Below, piece by piece: positions 9,398 through 18,244 of a stretch of 47,462 nucleotides of DNA. Below the pieces are notes generated by a model. That model did not search any database. It was not told the DNA's origin and saw only the letters and a program-made list of their open reading frames with translations. A program made the translations under genes and the position numbers. This stretch comes from Thermobacillus xylanilyticus (GTDB taxonomy: Bacteria; Bacillota; Bacilli; Paenibacillales; Paenibacillaceae), in contig NZ_CAJRAY010000091.1 in assembly GCF_907165215.1 (NCBI RefSeq), forward strand, positions 1,767 through 49,228. The letters are read 5' to 3'. Numbering within the stretch: the stretch's first letter is position 1; each line of letters starts with the position of its first letter.

Positions 9398-9442
9398 TTC
9401 GCTCAGGGCGCATCACCGGAACAGGAAACGGAGCTTGACGGA

Positions 9443-10594
9443 ATGAAAGGCATCTATCTGGACCACGCCGCATCCGCGCCGCTGCTGCCCGAGGTGGCCG
9501 AGGCCATGCTGGACGTCATGCGCGACGGACCGGGGAATCCTTCGAGTCTGCACGCATTCGGGCGCGCCGCGCGGGCGCGGCTGACCGATGCACGGGACCG
9601 CATCGCCGCGAAGCTGAACTGCAAGCCGTCAGAAATCGTCTTTACTTCAGGGGGGACCGAGAGCGACAACGCCGCGGTCATCGGCGCTTCGCGCGCGCTC
9701 AGGCGCCGGGGGAAGACGCATATCGTCGTATCGGCGATCGAGCACCACGCCGTCCTCCACGCGGCGGATGCGCTCGAGCGCGAAGGATTCGCCGTGACGC
9801 GCGTTCTGCCGGATTCGACCGGCTACATCGATCCGGCGGCGGTGGAAGAGGCGCTCCGGCCGGAGACGGGGCTCGTCAGCGTCATGTGGGCGAACAACGA
9901 AGTCGGCACGATCCAGCCGATCCATCAGATCGGCGGGCGCCTCAAGGAACGCGGCATCGTCTTCCATGTCGACGCCGTGCAGGCGCTCGGCGCGGTGCCG
10001 ATCGACCTTCAGGAGACGCCGGCCGGCCTCGTCAGCTTCTCGGCGCACAAGCTGGGCGGCCCGCAAGGGATCGGCGCCCTCTACATCGCCGCCGGTACGC
10101 CGTTTGAATCGCTGATCCACGGCGGTTCCCAGGAGCGGAAGCGCCGGGCCGGCACCGAGAACGTGGCCGCCGCCTGGGGATTCGCGCGCGCGGTCGAGCT
10201 GGCGGTCGAACGGATGGATCAGAAATCCCGGCGCCTGGCGGCGCTCCGGGACCGGCTCGAAGCGCTCCTGATCGGCAAGCTCGGCCCTGCGGGCGCCATC
10301 GTGAACGGCCGCATCGGAAGCCGGCTGCCGCATGTGACGAACATCAGCTTCGTCGGCGCGGATACGGAGACGCTGCTCATGGCGCTCGACCTCGAAGGCA
10401 TCGCCGCGGCCAGCGGCTCCGCCTGCTCTTCAGGATCGCTCGAGCGGTCGCATGTGCTGAAAGCGATGGGGCTGCCGGAAGAGCGCCTGAAGTCGGCCGT
10501 GCGTTTCAGCTTCGGCCCTTCGAACACGATGGAAGAAATCGAGACAGCCGCAGAAAAAATTGCAACCATAGCAGATCGCCTGCGTAATAAATGA
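9443..10594 (+). CDS. Cysteine desulfurase (NifS/IscS class, YrvO-like)
   Basis: PLP enzyme that takes sulfur from cysteine and holds it as a persulfide for tRNA thiolation and other uses. The PLP lysine is in FSAHKLGGPQGIGAL. The persulfide cysteine is in ASGSACSSGSLERSHVL, in the longer active-site loop of the IscS/NifS class. The start MKGIYLDHAASAPLLPEV is typical. There are 383 residues and ACGGAG lies 9 bases before the ATG. In B. subtilis the equivalent gene, yrvO, sits between cymR and mnmA and gives sulfur specifically to MnmA. No iscU or sufU is adjacent here, which supports the tRNA role over iron-sulfur cluster assembly. Confidence 0.93.
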   Translation: MKGIYLDHAASAPLLPEVAEAMLDVMRDGPGNPSSLHAFGRAARARLTDARDRIAAKLNCKPSEIVFTSGGTESDNAAVIGASRALRRRGKTHIVVSAIEHHAVLHAADALEREGFAVTRVLPDSTGYIDPAAVEEALRPETGLVSVMWANNEVGTIQPIHQIGGRLKERGIVFHVDAVQALGAVPIDLQETPAGLVSFSAHKLGGPQGIGALYIAAGTPFESLIHGGSQERKRRAGTENVAAAWGFARAVELAVERMDQKSRRLAALRDRLEALLIGKLGPAGAIVNGRIGSRLPHVTNISFVGADTETLLMALDLEGIAAASGSACSSGSLERSHVLKAMGLPEERLKSAVRFSFGPSNTMEEIETAAEKIATIADRLRNK

Positions 10595-10610
10595 AAGGGG
10601 CGCAATCCCC

Positions 10611-11144
10611 GTGCTAAGCGCGCAGCGTTTGATCGGTCTGCCGGTCATTGACGAGAAGACCGGCCATCGGACGGGCAAGGTGCTCGATCTGTGGTTTGAC
10701 GAGCACTGGTCGCTCCGCGGATTTCTTCTGAAAGCCAGACGGTGGTGGTTCAAAAGGTATTACGACGCCGCGCTCTGGGAGAGCGTCACGGCCTGCGGCA
10801 GCGACGCGATCCTCATCTCGGACAAAAGCGCCGTCAAACGGCTGGAAGCGGCCGAGATCGGCCGAACGTTCCATACCGGGCAGATCCGGCTGAAAGATCT
10901 TCCGGTCATCACCGATGAAGGCAGGCAGCTCGGACGCGTATCGGATGTTTATTTTCAAGGATTTCAGGGTACACCAATTACAGGCTTTGAATTGACGGAC
11001 GGCTTTGTCTCGGATCTGATCGAAGGGCGCAAGCGGCTCAAGATTCCCGCGGACCCCGAATTGTTGAAACTCGGGGAGAACGCGATACTCGTCCCCGCCC
11101 GATGCGAACATGACCTGGAGGCCTTCGTCACGGAATCGGGATAG
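10611..11144 (+). CDS. PRC-barrel domain protein (YrrD-like)
   Basis: A 177-residue protein with two PRC-barrel repeats: LIGLPVIDEKTGHRTGKVLDLWFD near the N-terminus and LKDLPVITDEGRQLGRVSDVYFQ near residue 95. PRC barrels bind RNA or protein partners, as in RimM and photosynthetic reaction centre H subunits; the role of this group is not known. It resembles B. subtilis YrrD, which also lies between the cymR/yrvO cluster and alaS. The start is a GTG preceded by AAAGGGG, and the short GGGG...CCCC dyad just before the GTG could partly hide that site. In B. subtilis recD2 (yrrC) lies between the desulfurase and yrrD, but here there are only 16 bases. Confidence 0.75.
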   Translation: MLSAQRLIGLPVIDEKTGHRTGKVLDLWFDEHWSLRGFLLKARRWWFKRYYDAALWESVTACGSDAILISDKSAVKRLEAAEIGRTFHTGQIRLKDLPVITDEGRQLGRVSDVYFQGFQGTPITGFELTDGFVSDLIEGRKRLKIPADPELLKLGENAILVPARCEHDLEAFVTESG

Positions 11145-11161
11145 CAGGGAGCAATGCAAGT

Positions 11162-11362
11162 ATGAGATGTCCAAATTGCAATTCCAAAGACATCGGGAAG
11201 ATCGGTTCGCACCAGTACTACTGCTGGGGATGCTTCATCGAACTGACGGTCAACGGCGACAAAATGTCGGTATTCCAGGTGGAAGAAGACGGCACGCTCA
11301 GTTCGCTCGATGACCTGTTCTTCGATGAACCGACGGTCGAGCAGCAGATGCACGCCAATTGA
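11162..11362 (+). CDS. Small zinc-ribbon protein, function unknown
   Basis: A 66-residue protein with one zinc-ribbon: CPNC (residues 3-6) and CWGC (21-24), followed by an acidic tail. No further domain is seen. An AGGGAGC site precedes the ATG, 17 bases after the PRC-barrel gene stop, so both are likely on one transcript that ends at the hairpin at 11394. I do not recognise a characterised relative; proteins of this form may bind nucleic acid or serve as small adaptors. Confidence 0.7.
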   Translation: MRCPNCNSKDIGKIGSHQYYCWGCFIELTVNGDKMSVFQVEEDGTLSSLDDLFFDEPTVEQQMHAN

Positions 11363-11393
11363 AGTGCCGGCTTCACAAGCCGGCGGCAGGACG

Positions 11394-11428
11394 AGGCGGT
11401 CCGCGCAAGATGCGGGCCGCCTTGCTGT
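11394..11428 (+). terminator. Terminator after the zinc-ribbon gene
   Basis: An 11-bp stem (AGGCGGTCCGC at 11394-11404 with GCGGGCCGCCT at 11412-11422, one G-U pair) with a 7-base loop is followed by TGCTGTTTT. A smaller hairpin GCCGGCTT/AAGCCGGC lies just before it at 11365-11383. Confidence 0.7.
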
Positions 11429-11589
11429 TTTGTGCGATGAGGGAGGCTGCCGGTCTGCCTGATCCGCCTGCGCTGTCCCGATCCGGACAAACCGCCCGCG
11501 GACAAGGAGGATGAATGTCCCACCCGCTACATATAATGTACTGTGTCTTGCGGTGGGCCCGTCCCCGCGGCGGGAAGGAGGTGGCCGGA

Positions 11590-12660
11590 ATGAATCCATG
11601 GGCGGCCAGCCGGCTGTTCAGAGGGCTCGTCTATACGATCCTCATATTGGCCGTTCTGCTGCTGCTCCAGCAGCTCAAGCCCGTGCTGCTTCAGGTTTAC
11701 GGATTTCTGAAGGCGGTTCTTGCGCCGTTCATCATCGCGATGATCATCTCTTACGTGCTCAATCCGGTCGTTACGCTGCTTGCCGAGCGGCGGGTGCCGC
11801 GTTCGGTTGCGGTGCTGCTCATCTATGCGGTGTTCGCCGCGGCGGTGACGGTCATTCTGCTCAACGCGATTCCGATGATCGCCGAGCAGGTCGAGCAGTT
11901 GAACCGGCACGCGCCCGAACTGACGATGCGGGCCCAGAATCTGATGGACCAGCTGAACAACCATTCGTTCCTGCCGGAGAGCGTGCGCAATGCGATCAAC
12001 AAGTCGCTGATCGACCTCGAGAAAAGGATGGCCGAGGCGGCGCTGTCGTTCATGAACAACATCGGGTCGATGCTGAACGCCGTTTTCGTCGCGTTCATCA
12101 TCCCGTTCCTCGCGTTCTACATTTTGAAAGATCTCGACGCGTTCGAGCGCGCGATCATCAATTACGTGCCGCGTTCGCGGCGGCAGGGGCTCATCCGGCT
12201 GTTCAAGGACATCGACGAGGCGCTCGGCAACTACATCCGCGGCCAGTTCATCGTCTGCGCGATCGTCGGCCTGCTGGCCTATACCGGCTACTGGCTGATC
12301 GGGCTGCCGTATCCGCTGCTGCTCGCCACATTCGTCGCGGTCACGAACGTGATTCCGTATCTCGGCCCGTTCATCGGGGCGGCGCCCGCGCTGCTGGTCG
12401 CCTCGACCGTATCGCTGAAAATGGTGCTCTTCACCGTGCTTGTCAACACGCTCTGCCAGATCATCGAGGGCAACGTCATTTCACCGCAGGTCGTCGGGCG
12501 TTCGCTGCACATGCATCCGCTCACGATTATCTTCGCGCTGCTCGCCGGCGGCGAGATCGCGGGGCTCATCGGCATGATTCTGGCCGTGCCGGCATTCGCC
12601 GCGGCGAAGGTCGTCCTGCAGCATCTGTTCGCCTATTACATCCGCAGGAAAACGATTTGA
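11590..12660 (+). CDS. AI-2E family transporter (YrrI-like)
   Basis: Polytopic membrane protein of 356 residues in the AI-2E/UPF0118 family. Its members are proposed exporters or antiporters; the substrate of this one is unknown. Hydrophobic segments are seen at about residues 14-35, 40-60, 70-90 and, after a charged region, 150-175 and several from 215 to 335. Family motifs are PFIIAMIISYVLNPVV, AFYILKDLDAFER and NVIPYLGPFIGAAPALL. AAGGAGG lies 7 bases before the ATG at 11590, which settles the start. In B. subtilis yrrI also stands just upstream of alaS. Its stop codon overlaps the -35 box of the alaS promoter. Confidence 0.85.
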   Translation: MNPWAASRLFRGLVYTILILAVLLLLQQLKPVLLQVYGFLKAVLAPFIIAMIISYVLNPVVTLLAERRVPRSVAVLLIYAVFAAAVTVILLNAIPMIAEQVEQLNRHAPELTMRAQNLMDQLNNHSFLPESVRNAINKSLIDLEKRMAEAALSFMNNIGSMLNAVFVAFIIPFLAFYILKDLDAFERAIINYVPRSRRQGLIRLFKDIDEALGNYIRGQFIVCAIVGLLAYTGYWLIGLPYPLLLATFVAVTNVIPYLGPFIGAAPALLVASTVSLKMVLFTVLVNTLCQIIEGNVISPQVVGRSLHMHPLTIIFALLAGGEIAGLIGMILAVPAFAAAKVVLQHLFAYYIRRKTI

Positions 12661-12686
12661 CACAACGCGCGCGGCAATACTATAAT
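12657..12686 (+). promoter_or_regulatory. Sigma-A promoter of alaS
   Basis: Perfect TTGACA (12657-12662) and TATAAT (12681-12686), 18 bases apart. The -35 overlaps the last codons and the stop of the AI-2E gene. Transcription should start near 12693, just before the T-box stem I. Confidence 0.85.
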
Positions 12687-12714
12687 ACGTTGGGAATATG
12701 CCTATATCGGACAA

Positions 12715-12970
12715 AACCAGGATGAAACAGGAGTAAGCCGTGACCGGCCGGACAGAGAGGGAGCCCCGCGCGAAAGTCGAAAGGCGCGGCTGGAAGGGCC
12801 CCGGGCATCAGGGCGGCCGAAGCTCGTTTCGGAGTGCGGAGGGAAAATCCGCCGGCAGGACCCGTTATCGTCCGGCGAGGCGACCGGTGTGCCCGCGGGA
12901 AGGGAGCCGGTAACCAGGGTGGTACCGCGAATCATGAATTCGTCCCTGCTTGATGCAAGGACGTTTTTTA
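12715..12970 (+). ncRNA. T-box leader, alanine-specific
   Basis: Cis-acting RNA that senses uncharged tRNA-Ala and controls read-through into alaS. The conserved T-box core AGGGTGGTACCGCG is at 12915-12928. In stem I, AGTA (about 12732) and GAA (12819-12821) form the expected specifier-loop motif, and the bases right after GAA read GCT (12822-12824), an alanine codon, agreeing with the downstream gene. GAAAC and GTTTC close stem I. The tRNA acceptor end would pair with the TGG within the T-box bulge. A terminator hairpin with a T6 run follows. The specifier call comes from manual alignment, not a covariance model. Confidence 0.92.
12941..12969 (+). terminator. Conditional terminator of the alaS T-box
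   Basis: CGTCCCTGC (12941-12949) pairs with GCAAGGACG (12955-12963) and is followed by TTTTTT. The bases just upstream, including the T-box, can form the competing antiterminator when uncharged tRNA-Ala is bound. Confidence 0.85.
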
Positions 12971-13010
12971 TTATCTTGAGAAACCGAAAGACGGAGGCGT
13001 AACGACAGTC

Positions 13011-15641
13011 ATGAAAGCCAGTGAAATCCGTTCGAAATGGCTTGCGTTCTTCGCAAGCAAAGGCCACGCGATCGAGCCGAGCGCGTCGCTCGTGCCGCAC
13101 AACGATCCTTCCCTGCTCTGGATCAACGCGGGGATGGCGCCGCTCAAGCCTTACTTCGACGGCCGCGTGAAGCCGGCCAACCCGCGCATCGCGAACGCGC
13201 AGAAATGCATCCGCACGAACGACATCGAGAACGTCGGCAAGACGCGGCGGCACCACACCTTTTTCGAAATGCTGGGCAACTTCTCGATCGGCGACTACTT
13301 CAAGGAAGAAGCGATCACCTGGGCGTGGGAATTCCTGACGAGCCCCGAGTGGATCGGCTTCGAACCGGACAGGCTGTCGGTGACCGTCCACCCGGAGGAC
13401 ACGGAAGCGTTTGAGCTGTGGAACAAGAAGATCGGCATTCCGGCGGAACGCATCTACAAGACGGAGGACAACTTCTGGGACATCGGCGAAGGGCCGTGCG
13501 GACCGTGTACGGAAATTTTCTACGACCGCGGGGAAAAATACGGCGACCTGTCCGATCCCGAGTGCTATCCGGGCGGGGAGAACGAGCGGTTCCTCGAAGT
13601 GTGGAACCTCGTGTTCTCGCAGTACAACCACAATCCGGACGGAAGCTACACGCCGCTGCCGAACAAGAACATCGACACCGGCGCGGGGCTTGAGCGGTTC
13701 GCGTCGATCCTGCAGGATGTCGACTCCAACTTCGACACCGACCTGTTCCGGCCGATCATCGACCGGACGTGCGAAATCGCCGGCGTCCGCTACCAGGAGC
13801 GGGAGGAAACGGACGTCGCGCTCAAGGTGATCGCCGACCATATCCGGACGGTCGTGTTCTCCGTCGGCGACGGCGTCCTGCCGTCCAACGAAGGACGGGG
13901 CTACGTTATCCGCCGGCTGCTCCGGCGCGCCGTCCGCTACGGCCGGAAGCTCGGCGTCGAGCGGCCGTTCCTGTATGAGCTGACAGCGGTCGTCGGCGAC
14001 ATCATGGGGTCGCACTACCCCGAAGTCGTCGAGAAGCGGGCGTTCATCGAGCGCGTCATCCGGACCGAGGAAGAGCGGTTCCACGAGACGCTCGAAGGCG
14101 GCCTCGCGAAGCTGGCCGAAGTCGCCGAAGCGGCGCGCGGACAAGGCGGCGTCATTTCGGGCGAGGATGCGTTCAAGCTGTATGACACGTTCGGTTTCCC
14201 GCTCGATCTGACGGAAGACTATGCGGCGGAGAACGGCCTCACCGTCGACCGCGAAGGATTCGAAGCCGCGATGGAACGGCAGCGGGAGCGGGCGCGCGCG
14301 GCGCGCCAGGAGACCGGCGGCATGCAGGTGCAGGGCGGACCGCTCGACGATTACGCCGAGCCGAGCGAATTCGTCGGTTATGACGCGGTCGCCGTGGAGG
14401 CGAAGGTGGCCGCGATCGTCGCAGACGGGCAAATGGTCGACCTGGCGGGCGAAGGCACCGAATGCCTCGTCATCCTCGACCGTACGCCGTTCTACGCGGA
14501 AAGCGGCGGCCAGGTGAGCGACCGGGGCGAAATCACGGGCAAACAGGTCCGCGCCGTGGTGCAGGACGTATCGAAGGCGCCGCGCGGCCAGCACGTTCAC
14601 CACGTGAAGGTGCAAAGCGGTGTGCTGCGCGTCGGCGACGTCATCGAAGCGGCTGTCGCGAAGGCCGATCGCGAAGCGATCACGAAGAACCATACGGCGA
14701 CGCACCTCCTGCACAAGGCGCTGAAGGAAGTGCTGGGCGGGCATGCGAACCAGGCCGGCTCGCTCGTCGAGGCGGATCGGCTGCGGTTCGACTTCACCCA
14801 TTTCAGCGCGGTCACCCAGGAGGAACTGGACGACATCGAGCGCCGCGTCAACGAACAGATCTGGCTCGGCACGGACGTCGAGATTTCGTATCACGCGCTG
14901 GCCGAAGCGAAGGCGATGGGCGCGATGGCGCTGTTCGGCGAGAAATACGGCGAGATCGTGCGCGTCGTCAAGATCGGCGACTACAGCATCGAACTGTGCG
15001 GCGGCATCCACGTGCAGAATACGGCCCAGATCGGCCTGTTCAAGATCGTCTCGGAGAGCGGCATCGGCTCCGGCGTCCGCCGGATCGAAGCGGTGACGGG
15101 CCGGAAGGCGTACGAGTACATGGATCACCAGATCGCCGTGCTGCGCCAGTCGGCCGGGCTGCTTAAGGTCAGCGTCCAGGACGTGCCGAAGCGGATCGAG
15201 GGTCTGCAGGCGCAGATCAAGGACTTGTCGCGCGAGATCGAATCGCTGCAGGCGAAGCTCGGCCGGATCGAGGCAGGCTCGCTCGCGGGCGAGGCGCGCG
15301 AAGTGGGCGGCGTGAAGCTGATCGCGGCCCGGGTGAGCGCCGGCGGCATGGACGCGCTGCGCGGCATCGCCGACGAACTGAAGGCGAAGCTCGGCTCCGG
15401 CATCATCGTGCTGGGCGCGGAGCAGGACGGCAAGGTGAACTTCGTCATCGCCGTCTCGCCGGATCTGGTCGGTCAAGGGTTCCACGCCGGCAAGCTGATC
15501 AAGGAAGTGGCGGCGGTCTGCGGCGGCGGAGGCGGCGGCCGTCCGGATATGGCGCAGGCCGGCGGCAAGGATCCGTCGAAGCTTGACGAAGCGCTGAAGC
15601 GTGCGGAGGAACTGGTTCTGGCCCAAGCAAATGTGATATGA
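13011..15641 (+). CDS. alaS: Alanyl-tRNA synthetase
   Basis: Class II synthetase of 876 residues, the normal full length, charging tRNA-Ala. The catalytic domain includes [21 protein letters not shown] (motif 2 region) and [12 protein letters not shown] (motif 3 region). The editing domain has the zinc ligands HTATHLLH and CGGIHV, and a DHHA1 C-terminal domain ends with [20 protein letters not shown] lies before the ATG at 13011. It is controlled by the T-box just upstream. ireB follows after 43 bases and ruvX after that, the same order as B. subtilis alaS-yrzL-yrrK. Confidence 0.98.
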   Translation: MKASEIRSKWLAFFASKGHAIEPSASLVPHNDPSLLWINAGMAPLKPYFDGRVKPANPRIANAQKCIRTNDIENVGKTRRHHTFFEMLGNFSIGDYFKEEAITWAWEFLTSPEWIGFEPDRLSVTVHPEDTEAFELWNKKIGIPAERIYKTEDNFWDIGEGPCGPCTEIFYDRGEKYGDLSDPECYPGGENERFLEVWNLVFSQYNHNPDGSYTPLPNKNIDTGAGLERFASILQDVDSNFDTDLFRPIIDRTCEIAGVRYQEREETDVALKVIADHIRTVVFSVGDGVLPSNEGRGYVIRRLLRRAVRYGRKLGVERPFLYELTAVVGDIMGSHYPEVVEKRAFIERVIRTEEERFHETLEGGLAKLAEVAEAARGQGGVISGEDAFKLYDTFGFPLDLTEDYAAENGLTVDREGFEAAMERQRERARAARQETGGMQVQGGPLDDYAEPSEFVGYDAVAVEAKVAAIVADGQMVDLAGEGTECLVILDRTPFYAESGGQVSDRGEITGKQVRAVVQDVSKAPRGQHVHHVKVQSGVLRVGDVIEAAVAKADREAITKNHTATHLLHKALKEVLGGHANQAGSLVEADRLRFDFTHFSAVTQEELDDIERRVNEQIWLGTDVEISYHALAEAKAMGAMALFGEKYGEIVRVVKIGDYSIELCGGIHVQNTAQIGLFKIVSESGIGSGVRRIEAVTGRKAYEYMDHQIAVLRQSAGLLKVSVQDVPKRIEGLQAQIKDLSREIESLQAKLGRIEAGSLAGEAREVGGVKLIAARVSAGGMDALRGIADELKAKLGSGIIVLGAEQDGKVNFVIAVSPDLVGQGFHAGKLIKEVAAVCGGGGGGRPDMAQAGGKDPSKLDEALKRAEELVLAQANVI

Positions 15642-15684
15642 TGGAAATATGAATCTGGTCTCACCCGAAAGGGAGGTGCCGGCG

Positions 15685-15948
15685 ATGAGTTCATCCATGG
15701 ACAAGACGATGAAATTCAACGTCAAGGCGGAAGAGGTCGAGACGAGTGCCGAAGACATTCTGCTGGCGGTGTACGACGCGCTGGTCGAGAAGGAGTACAA
15801 CCCGATCAACCAGATCGTCGGATACCTGCTTTCCGGCGATCCGGCATACATCCCCCGGCACAAGAACGCAAGAAGCCTGATCCGCAAGAAGGAACGGGAC
15901 GAATTGATCGAAGAGCTTGTCCGGTACTATCTGAGCCGGCGCAGGTAA
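15685..15948 (+). CDS. IreB family regulatory phosphoprotein (YrzL/UPF0297)
   Basis: Small conserved Firmicute protein of 87 residues. Its Enterococcus member IreB is phosphorylated by the PASTA kinase IreK and influences cephalosporin resistance. Recognisable segments are [49 protein letters not shown] in outline and a basic C-terminus. The ATG at 15685 follows GGGAGG and gives the family length; the frame is open 36 bases further upstream. It sits between alaS and ruvX as usual in Bacillales. Confidence 0.9.
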   Translation: MSSSMDKTMKFNVKAEEVETSAEDILLAVYDALVEKEYNPINQIVGYLLSGDPAYIPRHKNARSLIRKKERDELIEELVRYYLSRRR

Positions 15949-16005
15949 GGACCATGGGAACGAACTGAGCCTCATCCTGCGGCGGATAAAGGAGTCAGCG
16001 GCGCA

Positions 16006-16422
16006 TTGCGGATTATGGGATTGGACCTCGGCGACCGGAGAATCGGCGTCGCCGTGAGCGATGAGCTGGGATGGACGGCGCAGGGTGTCGGCGTCGTGGA
16101 AAGACATCGGGACGGCCGGGAACTGGAAGAAATCGAACGGCTCGTCCGCGAACGGGAGGTCAGCGAGATCGTCGTCGGCCTGCCGCGCAACATGGACGGA
16201 TCGATCGGGCCGCGTGGCGAAATCTGCATCGCATTTGCGGATATGCTGCGCGGAAAACTACAGTTGCCCGTCCACCTATGGGATGAAAGGCTGACGACGG
16301 CAGCGGCCGAACGGACGCTGCTTGAAGCGGACGTCAGCCGCAGAAAACGCAGGCAGGTTGTGGACAAATTGGCGGCAACGCTGATTTTGCAGCATTATCT
16401 CGATTCCAAAGCGGGCAGGTGA
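16006..16422 (+). CDS. ruvX: Putative pre-16S rRNA nuclease RuvX/YqgF
   Basis: RNase H-fold protein of 138 residues. YqgF in E. coli helps process the 5' end of 16S rRNA, and the family was earlier proposed as Holliday junction resolvase. The first catalytic aspartate is in MGLDLGDRRIGVAVSD; others are in VGLPRNMDGS and WDERLTT. The start is TTG at 16006: AAAGGAG (15988-15994) is 11 bases before it but 20 before the first ATG (16015), and the TTG also gives the expected MRI(M/L)GLDLG start. It lies between ireB and a DUF1292 gene. Confidence 0.93.
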   Translation: MRIMGLDLGDRRIGVAVSDELGWTAQGVGVVERHRDGRELEEIERLVREREVSEIVVGLPRNMDGSIGPRGEICIAFADMLRGKLQLPVHLWDERLTTAAAERTLLEADVSRRKRRQVVDKLAATLILQHYLDSKAGR

Positions 16423-16429
16423 GAAAACG

Positions 16430-16735
16430 ATGGCCGATGACGGAAAGCTGACCGAAGAGCCGGAAATCATCTATATTCCGGATGAAGAAGGCAACGAGGA
16501 AGAGTTCGAAGTCATCATGAAGTTCGAACTCGACGATTCCGACAAGAAGTACATGATGCTCGTGCCGGTCGACGCGCCGGACGGCGAGGAAGAGGAAGTG
16601 TACGCCTTCCGGTACGAGGAAGACGGCGACGACCTGAAGCTGTACACGATCGAAGACGAGGAAGAATGGAACATGGTGGAAGAGACGTTCAATACGCTGC
16701 TGGCCGAGCTGGAAGAGGGCAAGACGGACGCATGA
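16430..16735 (+). CDS. DUF1292 family protein (YrzB-like)
   Basis: Acidic protein of 101 residues. It carries the family pattern IIYIPDEEGNEEEFEVIMKFELDDSDKKYMMLVP and YAFRYEEDGDDLKLYTIEDEEEWNMVEETF in outline. Members occur next to ruvX across Bacillales and have no established function. AGGTGAG precedes the ATG, 7 bases after ruvX, so both are surely co-transcribed. Its stop overlaps the start of the next, related gene. Confidence 0.88.
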   Translation: MADDGKLTEEPEIIYIPDEEGNEEEFEVIMKFELDDSDKKYMMLVPVDAPDGEEEEVYAFRYEEDGDDLKLYTIEDEEEWNMVEETFNTLLAELEEGKTDA

Positions 16736-17046
16736 TGCGGATCGAACGGCTGAACCGGCTCAAGGAGACCTACGGCAGGGAGATTGAACTGATCGACGGC
16801 GAAGGCGGGACGGAAACGTTCGAGCTGCTCGCCGAATACAGGGTCGGGGACGCGGTGTATGCCGCGCTGCAGACGCCTGAAATGCGCCGGGATGACGAGG
16901 TCGCCTTCTTCCGTGTCGAAACGCGGGATGACGGCTCGTTCGAGCTGGCGGACATCGAAGATGAAAACGAGTGGGAAGCGGCCGCGGAAGGTTACGACGA
17001 GCTGATATTCGAGGAAAGCGCAGGCGACCGCGGCTCGCTCGAATAG
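16732..17046 (+). CDS. Second DUF1292-like protein
   Basis: A protein of 104 residues that shares the outline of its upstream neighbour: an acidic protein with a strand-rich first half (IELIDGEGGTETFELLAEYRVGDAVYAAL), a middle FFRVETRDDGSFELADIEDENEWEAAAEGYDEL that aligns with the YrzB pattern, and an acidic end. It overlaps the previous gene by four bases (ATGA), a sign of translational coupling. It probably arose by duplication of the yrzB-like gene, but identity is low and the function is unknown. The next in-frame ATG (16735) is equally possible as start. Confidence 0.7.
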   Translation: MMRIERLNRLKETYGREIELIDGEGGTETFELLAEYRVGDAVYAALQTPEMRRDDEVAFFRVETRDDGSFELADIEDENEWEAAAEGYDELIFEESAGDRGSLE

Positions 17047-17053
17047 GGATGCC

Positions 17054-17077
17054 GAGGGACGGGGAAGCTCGTCCCTC
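17054..17077 (+). other. Hairpin between the DUF1292 genes and mltG
   Basis: Perfect 8-bp stem GAGGGACG/CGTCCCTC with an 8-base loop, 7 bases past the second DUF1292 stop. No T run follows, so it may be a weak terminator or an mRNA stability element rather than a full stop. Confidence 0.45.
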
Positions 17078-17110
17078 TGCGCTGTTGAACAGGAGGATCG
17101 GGGGAAAGAC

Positions 17111-18244
17111 ATGTCGGATCACATCCAAGCCGAACCGACCGGCACGGACGGCCGCGTCCGGATGCCGATACCGAAATGGCGGATTACGATGTGGGTCATC
17201 CTGGCGCTGCTGTTGCTCATGGCGGCGGGGATCGGCGGCGCCGCGCTCTACGTTTGGAACGGTCTGAAGCCGACCGCCGCGGGAGAGCCGGTGCGGATCG
17301 AAATTCCGAGCGGCACGTCCGCTTTCCGGACGGCCGAATTGCTGGAGGACCACGGCATCATCCGCAGCGCATTTCTGTTCAAATATTATTTGCGCTACAA
17401 GGATCAGGGGGATCATTTTCAGGCCGGTGTGTACGAGATGACGCCGGGCATGACGAACGACGAGATCATCGCGATGCTGAACGAAGGGCGCACCGTGAAG
17501 CCCGAGACGTTCCGCTTCACGATTCCGGAAGGCTATACGATCGAGAAGATTGCGGACAAGCTGGCGGCCGAGGGACTGATCGACAAGTCCGCCTTCCTCG
17601 CGCTGGCCGATTCCGCCGAGGCGCGGGGCTGGTCGTCCGCGGCCGCGTCCGTGCCGGATGACAAGAAGCTGCTCCATCCGCTGGAAGGCTATCTGTTCCC
17701 CGAAACCTATGAGATGGAGGCGGGCAGCACCGAAGCCGACATTCTGAAGCGGATGATGGTCGAGCTCGACCGGAAGCTGGCCCAGCTGCCCGAAGACTGG
17801 CAGGACGTCCTGGACGAGCGGAACATGACGCTGCACGAGCTGCTGACCATCGCGTCGCTGATTGAACGCGAAGTCGCCGTTGCGGAGGAACAGCCGATCG
17901 TCGCCAGCGTCATCTACAACCGGCTGAAGGAAGGCATGCCGCTGCAGATCGACGCCACCGTGCAATACGCGCTCGGCGAGACGAAAGAACGGGTTCTCGA
18001 AGAGGATCTCGAGGTCGACAGCCCGTATAACACGTACAAAATTCCCGCCCTTCCGCCTGGACCGATCGCGAGCCCGAGCCTGTCGGCGATCCGCGCGGCA
18101 CTCGAGCCGGAAGAGACGGATTACCTCTATTACGTGACGAAAAAAGACGGCTCGCGGACGCACCTGTTCGCCAGAACGTTCAAGGAGCACCAGGAGAACA
18201 TCCGCAAAAGCAATGCAGCCGCGGCCCAAGGAGGCGGCGGGTGA
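17111..18244 (+). CDS. mltG: Endolytic peptidoglycan transglycosylase MltG
   Basis: Membrane-anchored lytic transglycosylase (YceG-like) that cuts nascent glycan strands. A short cytoplasmic N-terminus is followed by one membrane helix (about residues 28-49), a LysM-like region with IPSGTSAFRTAELLEDHGII, and the YceG domain. The catalytic glutamate is E252 in TIASLIEREV; the nearby HPLEGYLFPETYE and YNTYKIPALPPGPIASPS are diagnostic. The 377 residues match B. subtilis YrrL. An AGGAGG lies 12 bases before the ATG. The stop codon overlaps the start of the U32 gene, so the tRNA-modification pair is translated straight after mltG. Confidence 0.93.
   Translation: MSDHIQAEPTGTDGRVRMPIPKWRITMWVILALLLLMAAGIGGAALYVWNGLKPTAAGEPVRIEIPSGTSAFRTAELLEDHGIIRSAFLFKYYLRYKDQGDHFQAGVYEMTPGMTNDEIIAMLNEGRTVKPETFRFTIPEGYTIEKIADKLAAEGLIDKSAFLALADSAEARGWSSAAASVPDDKKLLHPLEGYLFPETYEMEAGSTEADILKRMMVELDRKLAQLPEDWQDVLDERNMTLHELLTIASLIEREVAVAEEQPIVASVIYNRLKEGMPLQIDATVQYALGETKERVLEEDLEVDSPYNTYKIPALPPGPIASPSLSAIRAALEPEETDYLYYVTKKDGSRTHLFARTFKEHQENIRKSNAAAAQGGGG

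Noticed and set aside
12702..15887. Very long minus-strand reading frame opposite alaS
   Set aside because: It is the shadow of alaS in high-GC DNA: arginine- and leucine-rich, without motifs, and it also runs across the T-box and ireB.
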